This document shows positions 1-8,964 of a stretch of 64,000 nt of DNA, in pieces. The stretch is from Allofustis seminis DSM 15817. Lineage in GTDB: Bacteria > Bacillota > Bacilli > Lactobacillales > Carnobacteriaceae_A. The translations under genes and the position numbers were made by a program. The DNA lies in assembly GCF_000374325.1 (NCBI RefSeq), contig NZ_KB894081.1, forward strand, positions 124,001-188,000, read 5' to 3'. The notes beneath the pieces are model-generated. The model was given only the letters and a program-made list of their open reading frames with translations. It was not told the DNA's origin and did no database searches. Every line of letters starts with the position of its first letter. The stretch's first letter is position 1.

Positions 1-149
1 AAAATAAATTTAAGGAACAGATAATGTTTCTAATGACACTGCCTTAGGATAACATGCAATCTAAAGACAGTGTTCACTTCAAGAGAATGCTTGAATGGAT
101 GGGCAGTAGCTTTCAAAGAAGTGAGGAATTTTAAGAGGAGGGTTTTATT
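1..149. other. non-coding leader before first surface protein
   Basis: No gene is visible here. The stretch holds the 5' untranslated region of the surface protein that starts at 150, with a GAGGAGGG ribosome binding site just before the ATG. A short block at 83-102 (GAGAATGC...GGATGG) has a similar counterpart at 4445-4466 in front of the second surface protein, so the two leaders may be related. The promoter is either further upstream or outside the window. Confidence 0.5.
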
Positions 150-3071
150 ATGAAGGAGAGATTGAAAGGACGCTGGCTTGCAGGTCTTCTGACAGTTGCG
201 CTATTCTTATCTATTTTGCCAATTAATGTATTTGCGGAGCAGAGTACAAATGATTCTAATCAAGTAGAACGCGATGAACTTGTGGCGGAATCCATAGAGG
301 CTGATGCTTCGGTGCATGATATAGTAGCCGACACTGACACTCCTGCTGCTAATAATGACGCAGATGAAGTGCGCCCATCAGTGGGTGAAACGCCAGCTAA
401 TAAAAATGATGAAATAGCATCGCTTCATTTAGAAGATGCGACATCTGCAGCGCTTAAAGCGTCTAATCCCGTTGCATTAGAAAATGAACAGACAAATGAA
501 GCGGTTCAAAAAACATTTACCATTACGAAGAAATTGATTGCCACGCCTGATGCTCCAGAAGAAAAAGTGGGCGACTTTGATACTTATGATAATTTTGTGC
601 GCCAAGGGACAGCAACTAATGCGCGAGATTATCTCTTTACTATCTATCTTAACAAGGACTATGATGTAGCGGACCATGATGGCGAATATATCTTCGGTGA
701 TATTAATGTACGCATTACTTCTGGAAATGGCGGTCCCTTTTCCTTAAATTGGAATAACCTAAATAATATGCAAATAAGTAGAAGTGATGCGAGTTTTGAT
801 AACATTATATTGGACGGACATAATACAACGAATATGATGTTGATTAATAATTCAAATGTTAAATTCAATGCAGGCGCTACATTCAGAAATTTCAAAAATA
901 TTGATGGAAGAAATAATAACTTACGTCTGGAATCCTCTCGTTTGACGATTGAAGACGGGGTTGTGTTTGAAAATAATACAAATACTGTTACCGCTAATAG
1001 CAATGCACCACTTTCTGTAGATGATGAAAGCACGCTTATTATAAATGGTGGAGTATTTAGAAATAATACGAACAAGTCCTTTGGTGGTGTCATTTTATCT
1101 ATGGGAACGGTTGTCGTTAATGGCGGCCAATTTACGAATAATACGTCAGAAGTTAGCGGAGGTGCAATTGCCTCATATAATAGCCAGTTAACCATCAATG
1201 GCGGTACCTTTGAGTCAAATAAAGCAAAAAATGGTGGTGCCTTTGTAATTGCTGGTAGAGGGGCAAGTGCTGCGATCAATGGCGGTACCTATAAGACTAA
1301 TAGCGCCCAATTTGCTGGTGCAGCATTTGTTGATAATACTGCTTCAGCTAATATTACAGGTGGTATATTTGAATCCAACCAAGCAACAGGTGGTGGAGCG
1401 ATCTATGTCAATCGAAATGCTGTCTTAAATATTGCTGGAACAGTACAAAAACCTGTAATCTTTACTGGCAACTCTGCTACTTACCAAGGCGGTGCAGTGA
1501 ATTTAAATAAAGGTACGATGAATGTAGAGCATGCAGCCTATTTGAAAAATGAAGCAGGAATTGGGGGTGGCGCAGTATTTGTTGCCGATAACATTCCTAA
1601 TCCAGCCACTTTTAAGAAAGCAATCTTTAAGGAGAATATTTGCCGAGGATTCGGTGGTGGCCTATATGTCAATGCGAATAGCAAGATTGATTTAGAACAG
1701 TGCCAATTCATTGATAATCAGGCATCTTATGGTGGAGGCGTTGCAACAACGGCATCACGCAATATATCGACGGCAGACTCTTTAGTATCAATGAAGGAAT
1801 CAGACTTCACAGGAAATCAAGCCTTCCAAGGGGGAGCAGTGTTTACCGCTTTTCCAACAACTATTGCTGAATCTAATTTCTGGAAGAACAATGCGATCTT
1901 TAAAGAAGGAGATCATCAAAATCCACACCTATCAGGTTCTGGTGGTGCAATAAATGTTATGGATAGAGCAACCACCATTGTTAAGAGTGTCTTTAAGGAG
2001 AATAAAGCATTCGGCTCTGGAGGAGCAATTTCTATAAATGGTGTCACACGTAATGCACAAGGAGAGATTGTCGCCACCAAAGCAGATATAGATGTCCACA
2101 TCTCGGATCACACAGAATTTCATGGCAATATTGCTGAAATGGGTCAGGGCGGGGCGATCTATACGATTCCTTTTGAGTATGAAGATCCAATAACAGATCC
2201 TAAAGCTTATAAAAATATCACAACAGATAATACAACGTTATTTTTAGGCAACGAAGCTAAAGCAGGTAAAGAAACACCACCTGCCAACTATAAAGATTTT
2301 ACGCATTTGAAATTCAGCGATGCTTCGGATGTAGAACATGGCACATTGAAAGTTAAAAGCTTGCTTAATAACCATGATATAAACTATAAAAACCCAACTA
2401 AGGTCATTACTTTTGATGCAAATGGTGGTCAATTCGTTGATGGTTCACGTAGCATAATGATCGACTCTGCAATAGGTCAAAAGATTATTATCGTGGATGC
2501 TCCAACAAGACAAGGGTATACTTTTGATTATTGGAAAGGCCCGAATGAATCGAAATATAATCCAGAAGAATCATATACAGTAGTAGAAAATGTTACATTT
2601 ACGGCGCAGTGGACGAATAATCCGCCAACGCTCGAAGTTGAGGATGCAACGATTACTGTAGGCGACGCACTTGACTTGAAGACCTTAATTAAAAAAGCCG
2701 AAGATAAAGAAGATGGCACCAACCTGAACGATAAAGTCGTCATTGATGCAGATGATTTTGATAATATGACCCCAGGCAAGTATGAGATTGGCTTTACTTT
2801 AACAGATAATGATGGTGCAACAGTAACGAAAAAAGCGACAGTAACTGTCAAGGATAAGAAAAAAGACTCGACAACAGAACATCACAAATCAAATAAACCG
2901 AATAAATCAAATAAATCATCAAAACAAGATGAAACTGTAGAAGGTAAGTCTTTGAAAAAATTACCGAAGACAGGCCATAACCTCACTTACGCGCTTTATG
3001 CTGGATTAATGATGCTGTCAATGGGTATCTTAACAGTAGGTATGATGCACCGCAAAAAAGTGAACAAATAA
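150..3071 (+). CDS. LPXTG-anchored beta-helix surface protein
   Basis: Secreted, sortase-anchored cell-wall protein of 973 residues. Residues 1-29 are a signal peptide ending VFA-E. Roughly residues 170-720 form a right-handed parallel beta-helix, seen as many degenerate rungs of the type NGG-x-F-x-x-N followed by GGA. A Listeria-Bacteroides (InlB B-type) repeat lies at about 750-822 (FDANGG ... GYTFDYW ... FTAQW), then an Ig/cadherin-like domain at about 825-905 and a Lys/Asn/Ser-rich wall-spanning linker. The sorting signal is LPKTG at 938-942, a hydrophobic stretch and a basic tail. Beta-helix folds of this kind occur in adhesins and polysaccharide-active proteins; no catalytic motif is visible, so adhesion or surface interaction is an inference. 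It faces the hydrolase gene across a shared terminator. Confidence 0.85.
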   Translation: MKERLKGRWLAGLLTVALFLSILPINVFAEQSTNDSNQVERDELVAESIEADASVHDIVADTDTPAANNDADEVRPSVGETPANKNDEIASLHLEDATSAALKASNPVALENEQTNEAVQKTFTITKKLIATPDAPEEKVGDFDTYDNFVRQGTATNARDYLFTIYLNKDYDVADHDGEYIFGDINVRITSGNGGPFSLNWNNLNNMQISRSDASFDNIILDGHNTTNMMLINNSNVKFNAGATFRNFKNIDGRNNNLRLESSRLTIEDGVVFENNTNTVTANSNAPLSVDDESTLIINGGVFRNNTNKSFGGVILSMGTVVVNGGQFTNNTSEVSGGAIASYNSQLTINGGTFESNKAKNGGAFVIAGRGASAAINGGTYKTNSAQFAGAAFVDNTASANITGGIFESNQATGGGAIYVNRNAVLNIAGTVQKPVIFTGNSATYQGGAVNLNKGTMNVEHAAYLKNEAGIGGGAVFVADNIPNPATFKKAIFKENICRGFGGGLYVNANSKIDLEQCQFIDNQASYGGGVATTASRNISTADSLVSMKESDFTGNQAFQGGAVFTAFPTTIAESNFWKNNAIFKEGDHQNPHLSGSGGAINVMDRATTIVKSVFKENKAFGSGGAISINGVTRNAQGEIVATKADIDVHISDHTEFHGNIAEMGQGGAIYTIPFEYEDPITDPKAYKNITTDNTTLFLGNEAKAGKETPPANYKDFTHLKFSDASDVEHGTLKVKSLLNNHDINYKNPTKVITFDANGGQFVDGSRSIMIDSAIGQKIIIVDAPTRQGYTFDYWKGPNESKYNPEESYTVVENVTFTAQWTNNPPTLEVEDATITVGDALDLKTLIKKAEDKEDGTNLNDKVVIDADDFDNMTPGKYEIGFTLTDNDGATVTKKATVTVKDKKKDSTTEHHKSNKPNKSNKSSKQDETVEGKSLKKLPKTGHNLTYALYAGLMMLSMGILTVGMMHRKKVNK

Positions 3072-3117
3072 TTTTTTGATATAACGATAAAAAAGAAGTG
3101 CATCTATCACATATGAA

Positions 3118-3150
3118 AGAACCCTTTGCTTTGTAAAGCAAAGGGTTCTT
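3118..3150. terminator. bidirectional intrinsic terminator
   Basis: A 14-bp perfect stem (3118-3131 with 3136-3149) and a 4-nt loop sit between two convergent genes. There are A residues before and T residues after it, so it can end transcription from both sides. Confidence 0.8.
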
Positions 3151-3156
3151 TGTGTA

Positions 3157-4119
3157 TTATTTAGAATATTTTATTATAAATTCTTGAATTTTTTCATAAT
3201 AAGTTTCTGGATCCAGATATTTGCTGTCCGCATGGTCTGCTTCTTCAACGATGAGCAAATCTTTTTCACCGGGGAGTTTGTCATAGAGGCGTTGAGCCAT
3301 TTCAACGGGCACATAATTATCTTTGTCGCCGTGAATGATAAGAACAGGAGACTTAATTTTATCAATGTTTTTTAGAACATCAGTGTCTTTAAGATTATAA
3401 TTTGCTCTTATTTGGGCCATGATATTAGCCATATCTAAGACTGGAAAACTTGGAAGATTGAATCGCTTTTTAAGTTCTAGCTGAAACATTTCATAGGCAC
3501 TGCTATAGCCGCAGTCATCGATGATTCCTTTTACATTTGATGGCAAGTCAAGTGTTCCCGCAAGTAGCACACTTCCGCCACCCATGGACGTTCCATGGAG
3601 GAATATTTTTTGGTTTGGCAAATGCTCATTGATAAAATTAATCCAATTTAATATGTCATATTTTTCAAAATAACCCATGCCGATGAACTTGCCTTCACTA
3701 TTGCCATGTGCTCTCATATCAATTGTTAGCGTGCTATAGCCCATATCGTAGAATGCTTTTGCGAGTGGTAATGATTCTTTTTCGCTTGTTTGGTAGCCAT
3801 GCGCAATGAGAATGAGCGTATCGCCATCATTTTTTGCCAGATGTCCTTTAAGTTTAAGATGATCATCTGAGCTGATCTCGACTGATTCTGCTTTTGTTTC
3901 TTCTAAGAATTTTTCACTTGCTTCTTTTTGCTTTTGTTTGTTTTGTTGGACGACTTGTTGATTGTGATCCGTTACAACCCATTCATCTTCTACTTCTCTT
4001 GTTCCACCTTTTGCATCTCTTAAGAGTGCATAATTTACAAAATAATTTCCAACAAAAAAAGTAAGTAGCGCACATAGAAGCAAAGCGCTGACTACTATTT
4101 TAATAAGTTTCTTTTTCAT
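3157..4119 (-). CDS. membrane-anchored alpha/beta hydrolase
   Basis: Serine hydrolase of the alpha/beta fold, 320 residues, similar in layout to the YqkD/BEM46-like family. An N-terminal hydrophobic segment (about residues 4-27) acts as signal anchor, so the catalytic part faces outside. Visible motifs are the oxyanion strand LIAHG, DMRAHGNSEG, the nucleophile elbow GTSMGG (Ser of GxSxG), the acid loop HGDKDNYVP and the C-terminal catalytic His in ADHAD. Substrate is unknown; esterase or peptidase-like activity is possible. The start is supported by AGAAGGAG eight bases upstream on the minus strand. It is a single-gene unit, divergent from the second surface protein. Confidence 0.85.
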   Translation of the reverse strand: MKKKLIKIVVSALLLCALLTFFVGNYFVNYALLRDAKGGTREVEDEWVVTDHNQQVVQQNKQKQKEASEKFLEETKAESVEISSDDHLKLKGHLAKNDGDTLILIAHGYQTSEKESLPLAKAFYDMGYSTLTIDMRAHGNSEGKFIGMGYFEKYDILNWINFINEHLPNQKIFLHGTSMGGGSVLLAGTLDLPSNVKGIIDDCGYSSAYEMFQLELKKRFNLPSFPVLDMANIMAQIRANYNLKDTDVLKNIDKIKSPVLIIHGDKDNYVPVEMAQRLYDKLPGEKDLLIVEEADHADSKYLDPETYYEKIQEFIIKYSK

Positions 4120-4517
4120 AATAACTCCTTCTAATTAACAATATGATAGTTTTTAAGATAAATGCTTAATAAAAATTTAGATTCGCTATTTTTATCAATA
4201 TGGCATTCTAAATAAATATAGAATTATTTTAATTGAATAAATGAAAAAAATAAATATGATTATTGAAAATATTACCTGTCACTTCAATCATAAAGGGTTT
4301 ATTCCTTGACATAAATAAATATTTTTGAGAAGTGTGTATATTTTTTTAAGGAAGGGTTGAATTTTATAAAAAATATATGGTATTACTTTATCTCAAAAGA
4401 ATGTCATATCTTGAGGAGCTATCCTCTGAGATGATGCATTCTATGAGAACGCTGCATTTGGGATGGACTTGATTTTTTAGAGTTGAATGTTCAAGTGCAA
4501 TATGTTTAAGGAGGTTT
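4120..4517. other. divergent intergenic region, no gene
   Basis: This 398-bp, very A+T-rich spacer separates the divergent hydrolase and surface-protein genes. A TTGACA hexamer occurs at 4306-4311 but I see no well-spaced -10 for it. The distal part (4445-4466) resembles the leader of the first surface gene. No convincing ORF or RNA gene was seen. Confidence 0.5.
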
Positions 4518-5843
4518 ATGATGAAAACAAAATTAAGAGGTCGATTATTAACACTGCTCATGGCTATTATTCTATGTCTGCCAATGATACCAACGACCGT
4601 TTTTGCGGAGAATAATGTGGCAGATTTTGGCGCCACCATGGCAGGTTTTAAAGAAGGAAACAAAATATCCGACATTGAATTGACACCAATTAGTGAAGGC
4701 TATACTGCGACTGTAAATAGTGTACGTAAAGCTGATCACTCATGGTTATCAAAAGACAATTTGGGTGCACAGATGACGGATACTGAAACTTTCCAAGAAG
4801 GAAAACATTATTTATTTTTTATTACATATAAAGCAAAAGACGGCTATAAACTTGTGAGCAACGGTCTTAATGCAGATCAAGAATATGCCAATATAACATT
4901 TAATGGCGAACCTATGATTTATTGGGATGGCAATGCGAACCAAGGCTTCCGCTTTTTACAGAAAAAAAGTGTCAGAGTGCCTGAAAAACCTAAATATACA
5001 GTACGTTTTGCTGTAGATGGCGGCTCAACCGTTGATGAGCAAACTGTAAAAGAGGGAGAAAAAGCAATGAAACCAGCAGATGACCCGACAAAAGAAGGTC
5101 ATACCTTTGCTGGCTGGTATGCTGATGCCTTTAAATCAGTAGCATTTGACTTTAATAGTGCAATCACTCGAAATACAACAATTTATGCTAAATGGGTACC
5201 TACTCCAAAACATACCCTAACATTTGAAACAGATGGTGGAAGTCCTGTTCCAAATCAGGAAGTTGCACATGCACAAAAAGCACAAGAACCAGTTGCTCCA
5301 ACCAAAGATGGCTATACTTTTGCTGGCTGGTATACAGAAGCTGAATGTGTGAATGCATATGACTTTAACGCTCTAGTTACAGGCAACTTAACACTTTATG
5401 CCAAATGGGCGCAAAACCCTGCACCTGCTGTGAACTATACCATTACTTTTGATGCAAATGGTCATGGTGTAGCACCTGAAGCACAAACTATTGTAGAAAA
5501 TGGTCAAGTAGCCCTTCCATCTGCACCAGAGGCAGAAGGTTACACCTTTGGTGGTTGGTATACAGAAGCTGAATGTGTGAATGCATATGACTTTAGTGCC
5601 CCAGTTACAGGCAACTTAACACTTTATGCCAAATGGACACAAAAAGATAGCACAAATGTAGTCGTTCCTGGAAAAGAAAACAAAAAAACAGATGAAAAAT
5701 CAAAAGCACAATCAAAAGAAAAATCGACAACTCATTTGCCTAAAGCAGGCGCAATAATTCAATCGAATGCAATGGTATTCATGTTCTCTATCATTGCAAT
5801 CGCCGCTGGTAGTGCTATGATGTATACCAAAAAAGAAAAATAA
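4518..5843 (+). CDS. LPXTG-like surface protein with three InlB-type repeats
   Basis: Secreted wall protein of about 441 residues. The signal peptide (MKTKLRGR ... TVFAE) is clearly of the same type as in the surface protein at 150. A unique domain spans about residues 32-155. Three Listeria-Bacteroides (Flg_new/InlB B-type) repeats follow, each ending GWY...YAKW, at about 160-228, 232-300 and 308-375. A Lys/Ser/Thr-rich linker leads to the sorting signal LPKAG, a hydrophobic segment and TKKEK. Ala replaces the usual Thr of LPXTG. Repeats 2 and 3 are nearly identical in DNA, pointing to a recent duplication. Two ATGs are adjacent; the second (4521) is better spaced from GGAGG at 4510-4514 and matches the other surface protein's start. 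Role in adhesion is inferred. Confidence 0.85.
   Translation: MMKTKLRGRLLTLLMAIILCLPMIPTTVFAENNVADFGATMAGFKEGNKISDIELTPISEGYTATVNSVRKADHSWLSKDNLGAQMTDTETFQEGKHYLFFITYKAKDGYKLVSNGLNADQEYANITFNGEPMIYWDGNANQGFRFLQKKSVRVPEKPKYTVRFAVDGGSTVDEQTVKEGEKAMKPADDPTKEGHTFAGWYADAFKSVAFDFNSAITRNTTIYAKWVPTPKHTLTFETDGGSPVPNQEVAHAQKAQEPVAPTKDGYTFAGWYTEAECVNAYDFNALVTGNLTLYAKWAQNPAPAVNYTITFDANGHGVAPEAQTIVENGQVALPSAPEAEGYTFGGWYTEAECVNAYDFSAPVTGNLTLYAKWTQKDSTNVVVPGKENKKTDEKSKAQSKEKSTTHLPKAGAIIQSNAMVFMFSIIAIAAGSAMMYTKKEK
5328..5408 (+). repeat. intragenic direct repeat, copy 1
   Basis: An 81-bp segment coding for the end of InlB-type repeat 2 (from the GWY tryptophan to YAKW). It matches 5556-5636 with about four mismatches, 228 bp (76 codons) apart. 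This preserves the reading frame and is a natural substrate for recombination that would change repeat number. Confidence 0.8.
5556..5636 (+). repeat. intragenic direct repeat, copy 2
   Basis: Second copy of the 81-bp in-frame segment, coding for the end of InlB-type repeat 3. The four differences from copy 1 are clustered in one 9-bp stretch. Confidence 0.8.
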
Positions 5844-5865
5844 TAAAAATAAAGCTTAACCCTTA

Positions 5866-5900
5866 AAGGTAGCGGAATTATTCCGCTACCTTTTTTATTT
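5866..5900 (+). terminator. intrinsic terminator of surface protein gene
   Basis: A 12-bp perfect stem (5866-5877 with 5881-5892), 3-nt loop and a following T tract, 22 bp after the stop codon. Confidence 0.85.
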
Positions 5901-5917
5901 TGTAATACTTAAAAGGC

Positions 5918-5939
5918 ATCACTATAAATTTATGATGCT
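5918..5939. repeat. 22-nt repeat upstream of sugar island, copy A
   Basis: A 22-nt core is repeated exactly at 13656-13677, and similarity extends on both sides (CTTAAAA before, GGAGGTT after). The core contains the palindrome ATAAATTTAT inside CATC...GATG. The two copies lie just before and just after the carbohydrate island, both in the upstream region of a carbohydrate gene. It could be a regulatory element or the trace of a mobile event. Confidence 0.6.
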
Positions 5940-6024
5940 CTTTGGAGGTTGTTGACGTTTAATTTAAAACTGTAAACCTTTAGTAAATAGGAGAAAATGT
6001 CCATTGAAGTAGACAAAGATTGAT

Positions 6025-6053
6025 TTGTAGAACGCTTACATGGTTGATATATT
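6025..6053 (+). promoter_or_regulatory. promoter of sugar island with cre-like site
   Basis: TTGTAG and TATATT are separated by 17 bp. The sequence TGTAGAACGCTTACA (6026-6040), read on the minus strand as TGTAAGCGTTCTACA, resembles a catabolite-responsive element with one extra base in one half. It overlaps the -35 and spacer, where CcpA binding would repress. The 22-nt repeat lies about 90 bp upstream. Confidence 0.5.
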
Positions 6054-6099
6054 GTAATGGAGGAGGTTACACAATATCGCCTAATGAGGGGTGGGTTAA

Positions 6100-8070
6100 A
6101 TGTCGCTGAGTCATAACGAGTATAAATTAATAGATGCTTTAAATTTTAGTGATTTTATTACTGCTACAGAAATCGCAAATAATTTAAAAGTTTCAACTAA
6201 AACAGTATATCGGTTGATAAGTAAAATTAATGATGTAACGAACTCTAAATATAAAAAATGTCTAATAATTACAGAACCAGGTAAAGGTAATAAGTTGAAT
6301 GTTAGCTTTGCAAATTATCATATTTATGAATTGCTTAATAGTAATAATAGCGACACTGAAATTAATGCGATCATTAAGATATTGTTTAAAATTCCGAAGA
6401 GCACAAAAGTAGAGGACATCATGCCTGTAGATTACATGAGTATTAGTACTGTGCAAAGACAGATTAATAAAATAAAAACTTGTTTAGCTGAATTTAATTT
6501 AATTGTGAATTATAAAGATGAGGAACTCAACGTTGAAGGTTCTGAAAAAGATGTGAGGGATGCAATAAAATATTACTTTAAAAAAAGCAATAATAACGCA
6601 ATTTTAGGAAAATTAAATAACGATATTTCAAAAAAAGATGATGAATTTTTAAAACAACAAATTCAAATAATAGAAAAAGAATTAAATGCTGAGTTGTCAT
6701 ATCCATATGATGTAAATTTATATACTCATCTTTTTTTATTGATTAAACGATATAGAGATGGCGAAGTAAATTTGATTAAAAATCAAAAACCTATAGATAA
6801 AAATGAAGAGTTTATGATAAGAAGCAATAGGCATCTGTTTGATCTTTCAAATGAAATTATAAAGAATATTTCCCAGTATATTTCTAGAGAATTACACGAA
6901 CTAGAGCCATTTTTCTTATTACAGTATCTCAACTCATTTCAATCTGATTATGCAAAATTTTCTCCTTATTATGAAAAGTTGAGCGATAAGGTCGTAAAGT
7001 CTTTAATTAATGAATACTTTAAGCAAGTAGAAGACGATTTTTTAAAAAGTAATGCAGTTAAAAACTTAATTAATGACTTAAAAAGTCATATAAAACCAAT
7101 GCTATATCGCCTAAATTCTGGAATAGATATCGAAAACATATTAAGTTATGAAATCAAAACAGAGTATCCATGTACATATAAAAAAATCAAAAAAATTGTT
7201 AAAAAAATAAATAAAAAACTTAAGAATGAAAATTTTCAAGTTTTAATTTCAGAAAGTGACATCGGATACATTGTTTTGTATTTTGAAAAGTATGAATTGA
7301 CACAACGGCAAAAGAAAAAAATATTGCTAGTTTGCTCAACAGGTATTGGCACTTCTGAGCTTTTAAGAATGAAAATAGAGGCACAATTCACAGGTATTGA
7401 AGTTATTGATTCGATTAGTCAAAGGACATTAAAAAATTATATTACTAATTATGACGGAAAAATAGACGGAATATTTACGACTATTAATATTGATATTGAA
7501 AATCTTGATATTGAGCATGTGCCAATTGTAAATATATCACCATTATTAACAAGTAGAGATATTGAAATAATTACAAATGTGTTGAGGGGGGGGAGAAAGT
7601 TGAAAGAAATTAGTTTAGAAAAAGTTATTGGGAAAGAATTAATCATTGCTGAACTTGATGCCCATAATAAGGATGATTGTATACAAAAAATGGTTGATTT
7701 GCTATATGACCAGAAAGTTATAAATGATAAAACTATTTTTTTGAACGATATATATAAAAGAGAGACAGAAGGTGAGACAGGAATTGGTCAAGGTGTAGCA
7801 ATTCCACATGGAAAGTCAGATGCGGTCATTAAAACAAGAATTGCCATAGCAAAATTAAAAACGCCAATTGAGTGGGGGTCTCTTGATGATAGAAAGGTAT
7901 CATTAATATTTATGTTTGCTGTAAAGAATAATGATGCCAGTACGATACATATCAAAATGCTCCAACAAGTAGCTATTTTATTGGCTGATGATAATTTTAT
8001 TGAAGAAGTAATGTCAATGAATAAAGCGGAAGATATTTTTAATATTATTATTCATAAAAAAGGAGAATAA
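6100..8070 (+). CDS. PRD-containing transcriptional regulator with EIIB and EIIA domains
   Basis: MtlR/LicR-type transcription activator whose activity is set by PTS phosphorylation; 656 residues. Domains in order are a DeoR-like HTH (about 5-46), a second HTH-like segment (about 85-145), PRD1 (about 185-290), PRD2 (about 295-400), a Gat-type EIIB domain with its cysteine in LLVCSTGIGTS (Cys412), and a C-terminal EIIA domain of the fructose/mannitol type with active His570 in AIPHGK. The first His of each PRD is present (His210, His330). The positions where a second His is usual appear to be Gln275 (LLQYL) and Tyr394 (VLYF). It begins the sugar island and ends 3 bp before the aldolase gene, so it is probably co-transcribed and autoregulatory. 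Because the island has EIIB and EIIC but no separate EIIA gene, this EIIA domain may also serve transport (inference). Confidence 0.85.
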   Translation: MSLSHNEYKLIDALNFSDFITATEIANNLKVSTKTVYRLISKINDVTNSKYKKCLIITEPGKGNKLNVSFANYHIYELLNSNNSDTEINAIIKILFKIPKSTKVEDIMPVDYMSISTVQRQINKIKTCLAEFNLIVNYKDEELNVEGSEKDVRDAIKYYFKKSNNNAILGKLNNDISKKDDEFLKQQIQIIEKELNAELSYPYDVNLYTHLFLLIKRYRDGEVNLIKNQKPIDKNEEFMIRSNRHLFDLSNEIIKNISQYISRELHELEPFFLLQYLNSFQSDYAKFSPYYEKLSDKVVKSLINEYFKQVEDDFLKSNAVKNLINDLKSHIKPMLYRLNSGIDIENILSYEIKTEYPCTYKKIKKIVKKINKKLKNENFQVLISESDIGYIVLYFEKYELTQRQKKKILLVCSTGIGTSELLRMKIEAQFTGIEVIDSISQRTLKNYITNYDGKIDGIFTTINIDIENLDIEHVPIVNISPLLTSRDIEIITNVLRGGRKLKEISLEKVIGKELIIAELDAHNKDDCIQKMVDLLYDQKVINDKTIFLNDIYKRETEGETGIGQGVAIPHGKSDAVIKTRIAIAKLKTPIEWGSLDDRKVSLIFMFAVKNNDASTIHIKMLQQVAILLADDNFIEEVMSMNKAEDIFNIIIHKKGE

Positions 8071-8073
8071 ATT

Positions 8074-8946
8074 ATGTTAGTTAGCGGAAAAGAAATTCTT
8101 AAAATTGCTCACGAAAGAAATTTTGCAATACCAGCATTTAATGCAGGTTCAGGTCAGTTATTAGAGGGAGTTATGCGTGCTTGTGAGAATTTAAACTCTC
8201 CGGTCATTATTGCCATTCACCCAGATGAATTATCTTTTTTGACCGATAGTTTTGTTGATCAAGTAAAATATTACGCTAATAATACAACACTACCTGTTTG
8301 TATACATTTAGACCACGGTGCGACATTTGAACAAGTTATCCATGCAATCCAGTTAGGTTTTACCTCAGTAATGATTGATGCATCACATATGGATTTTGAA
8401 GATAATATAGAAATTAGTAAAAAAGTAGTAGAAGCAGCACATGCTGTAGATGTTTCTGTTGAAGCAGAGTTAGGTACAATTGGTGATACTGGAGATAGTA
8501 TTGAAGGTGGAGTAACGGAAATTATATATACTGACCCTGAAGTTGCTAAAGAATTTGTGACACGCACAAATGTTGATAGCTTGGCTGTAGCTGTGGGGAC
8601 TGCGCATGGATTATATCCAGAAAATATGAAACCAAAATTAAAACTAGAGCTAATTGATCAGATTGCTGAAAAAATAGATGTGCCATTGGTATTACATGGT
8701 GGTTCTAGTAACCCTGATGAAGAAATTAAAGTAGCTGTTACAAAGGGAATCAATAAGATTAACATTTCAAGTGATATTAAGATAGCATTCTATGAGCAAA
8801 TGAAGGTAGTTATGGAGAATGATCGTAAGGAATTAAGAGAACCAAACGTTATATTCCCTTCATGTATTGAAGCAACTCAAAAGGTTGCAGAAGAAAAAAT
8901 TAATTTATTTAACTCAGCTGATAAGGCTAAATATTATTATAAATAA
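8074..8946 (+). CDS. class II ketose-bisphosphate aldolase (FBA/TBPA family)
   Basis: Zinc-dependent aldolase of the fructose-/tagatose-bisphosphate family, 290 residues, the usual length. It cleaves a ketose (bis)phosphate to dihydroxyacetone phosphate and an aldehyde. Visible residues are catalytic Asp80 and zinc ligand His81 in HLDHG, Glu132 in EAELG, zinc ligands His178 (GTAHG) and His208 (LHGGS), and the phosphate-binding NISSD segment. It lies 3 bp after the regulator and before EIIB/EIIC of a fructose-type PTS, so its substrate is probably the product of that PTS after a second phosphorylation, or a ketose 1-phosphate cleaved directly. Exact substrate cannot be told from sequence. Confidence 0.85.
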   Translation: MLVSGKEILKIAHERNFAIPAFNAGSGQLLEGVMRACENLNSPVIIAIHPDELSFLTDSFVDQVKYYANNTTLPVCIHLDHGATFEQVIHAIQLGFTSVMIDASHMDFEDNIEISKKVVEAAHAVDVSVEAELGTIGDTGDSIEGGVTEIIYTDPEVAKEFVTRTNVDSLAVAVGTAHGLYPENMKPKLKLELIDQIAEKIDVPLVLHGGSSNPDEEIKVAVTKGINKINISSDIKIAFYEQMKVVMENDRKELREPNVIFPSCIEATQKVAEEKINLFNSADKAKYYYK

Positions 8947-8964
8947 TTTAAAGGGTGAATTACT

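Noticed and set aside
659-1279. 206-codon open frame on the minus strand
   Set aside because: It is antisense to the repetitive beta-helix coding sequence of the surface protein, has no ribosome binding site or domain, and reflects codon bias of the repeats.
6056-6115. Possible 19-codon leader peptide before the sugar-island regulator
   Set aside because: The ATG at 6056 has no ribosome binding site of its own and overlaps the regulator start; nothing supports translation.
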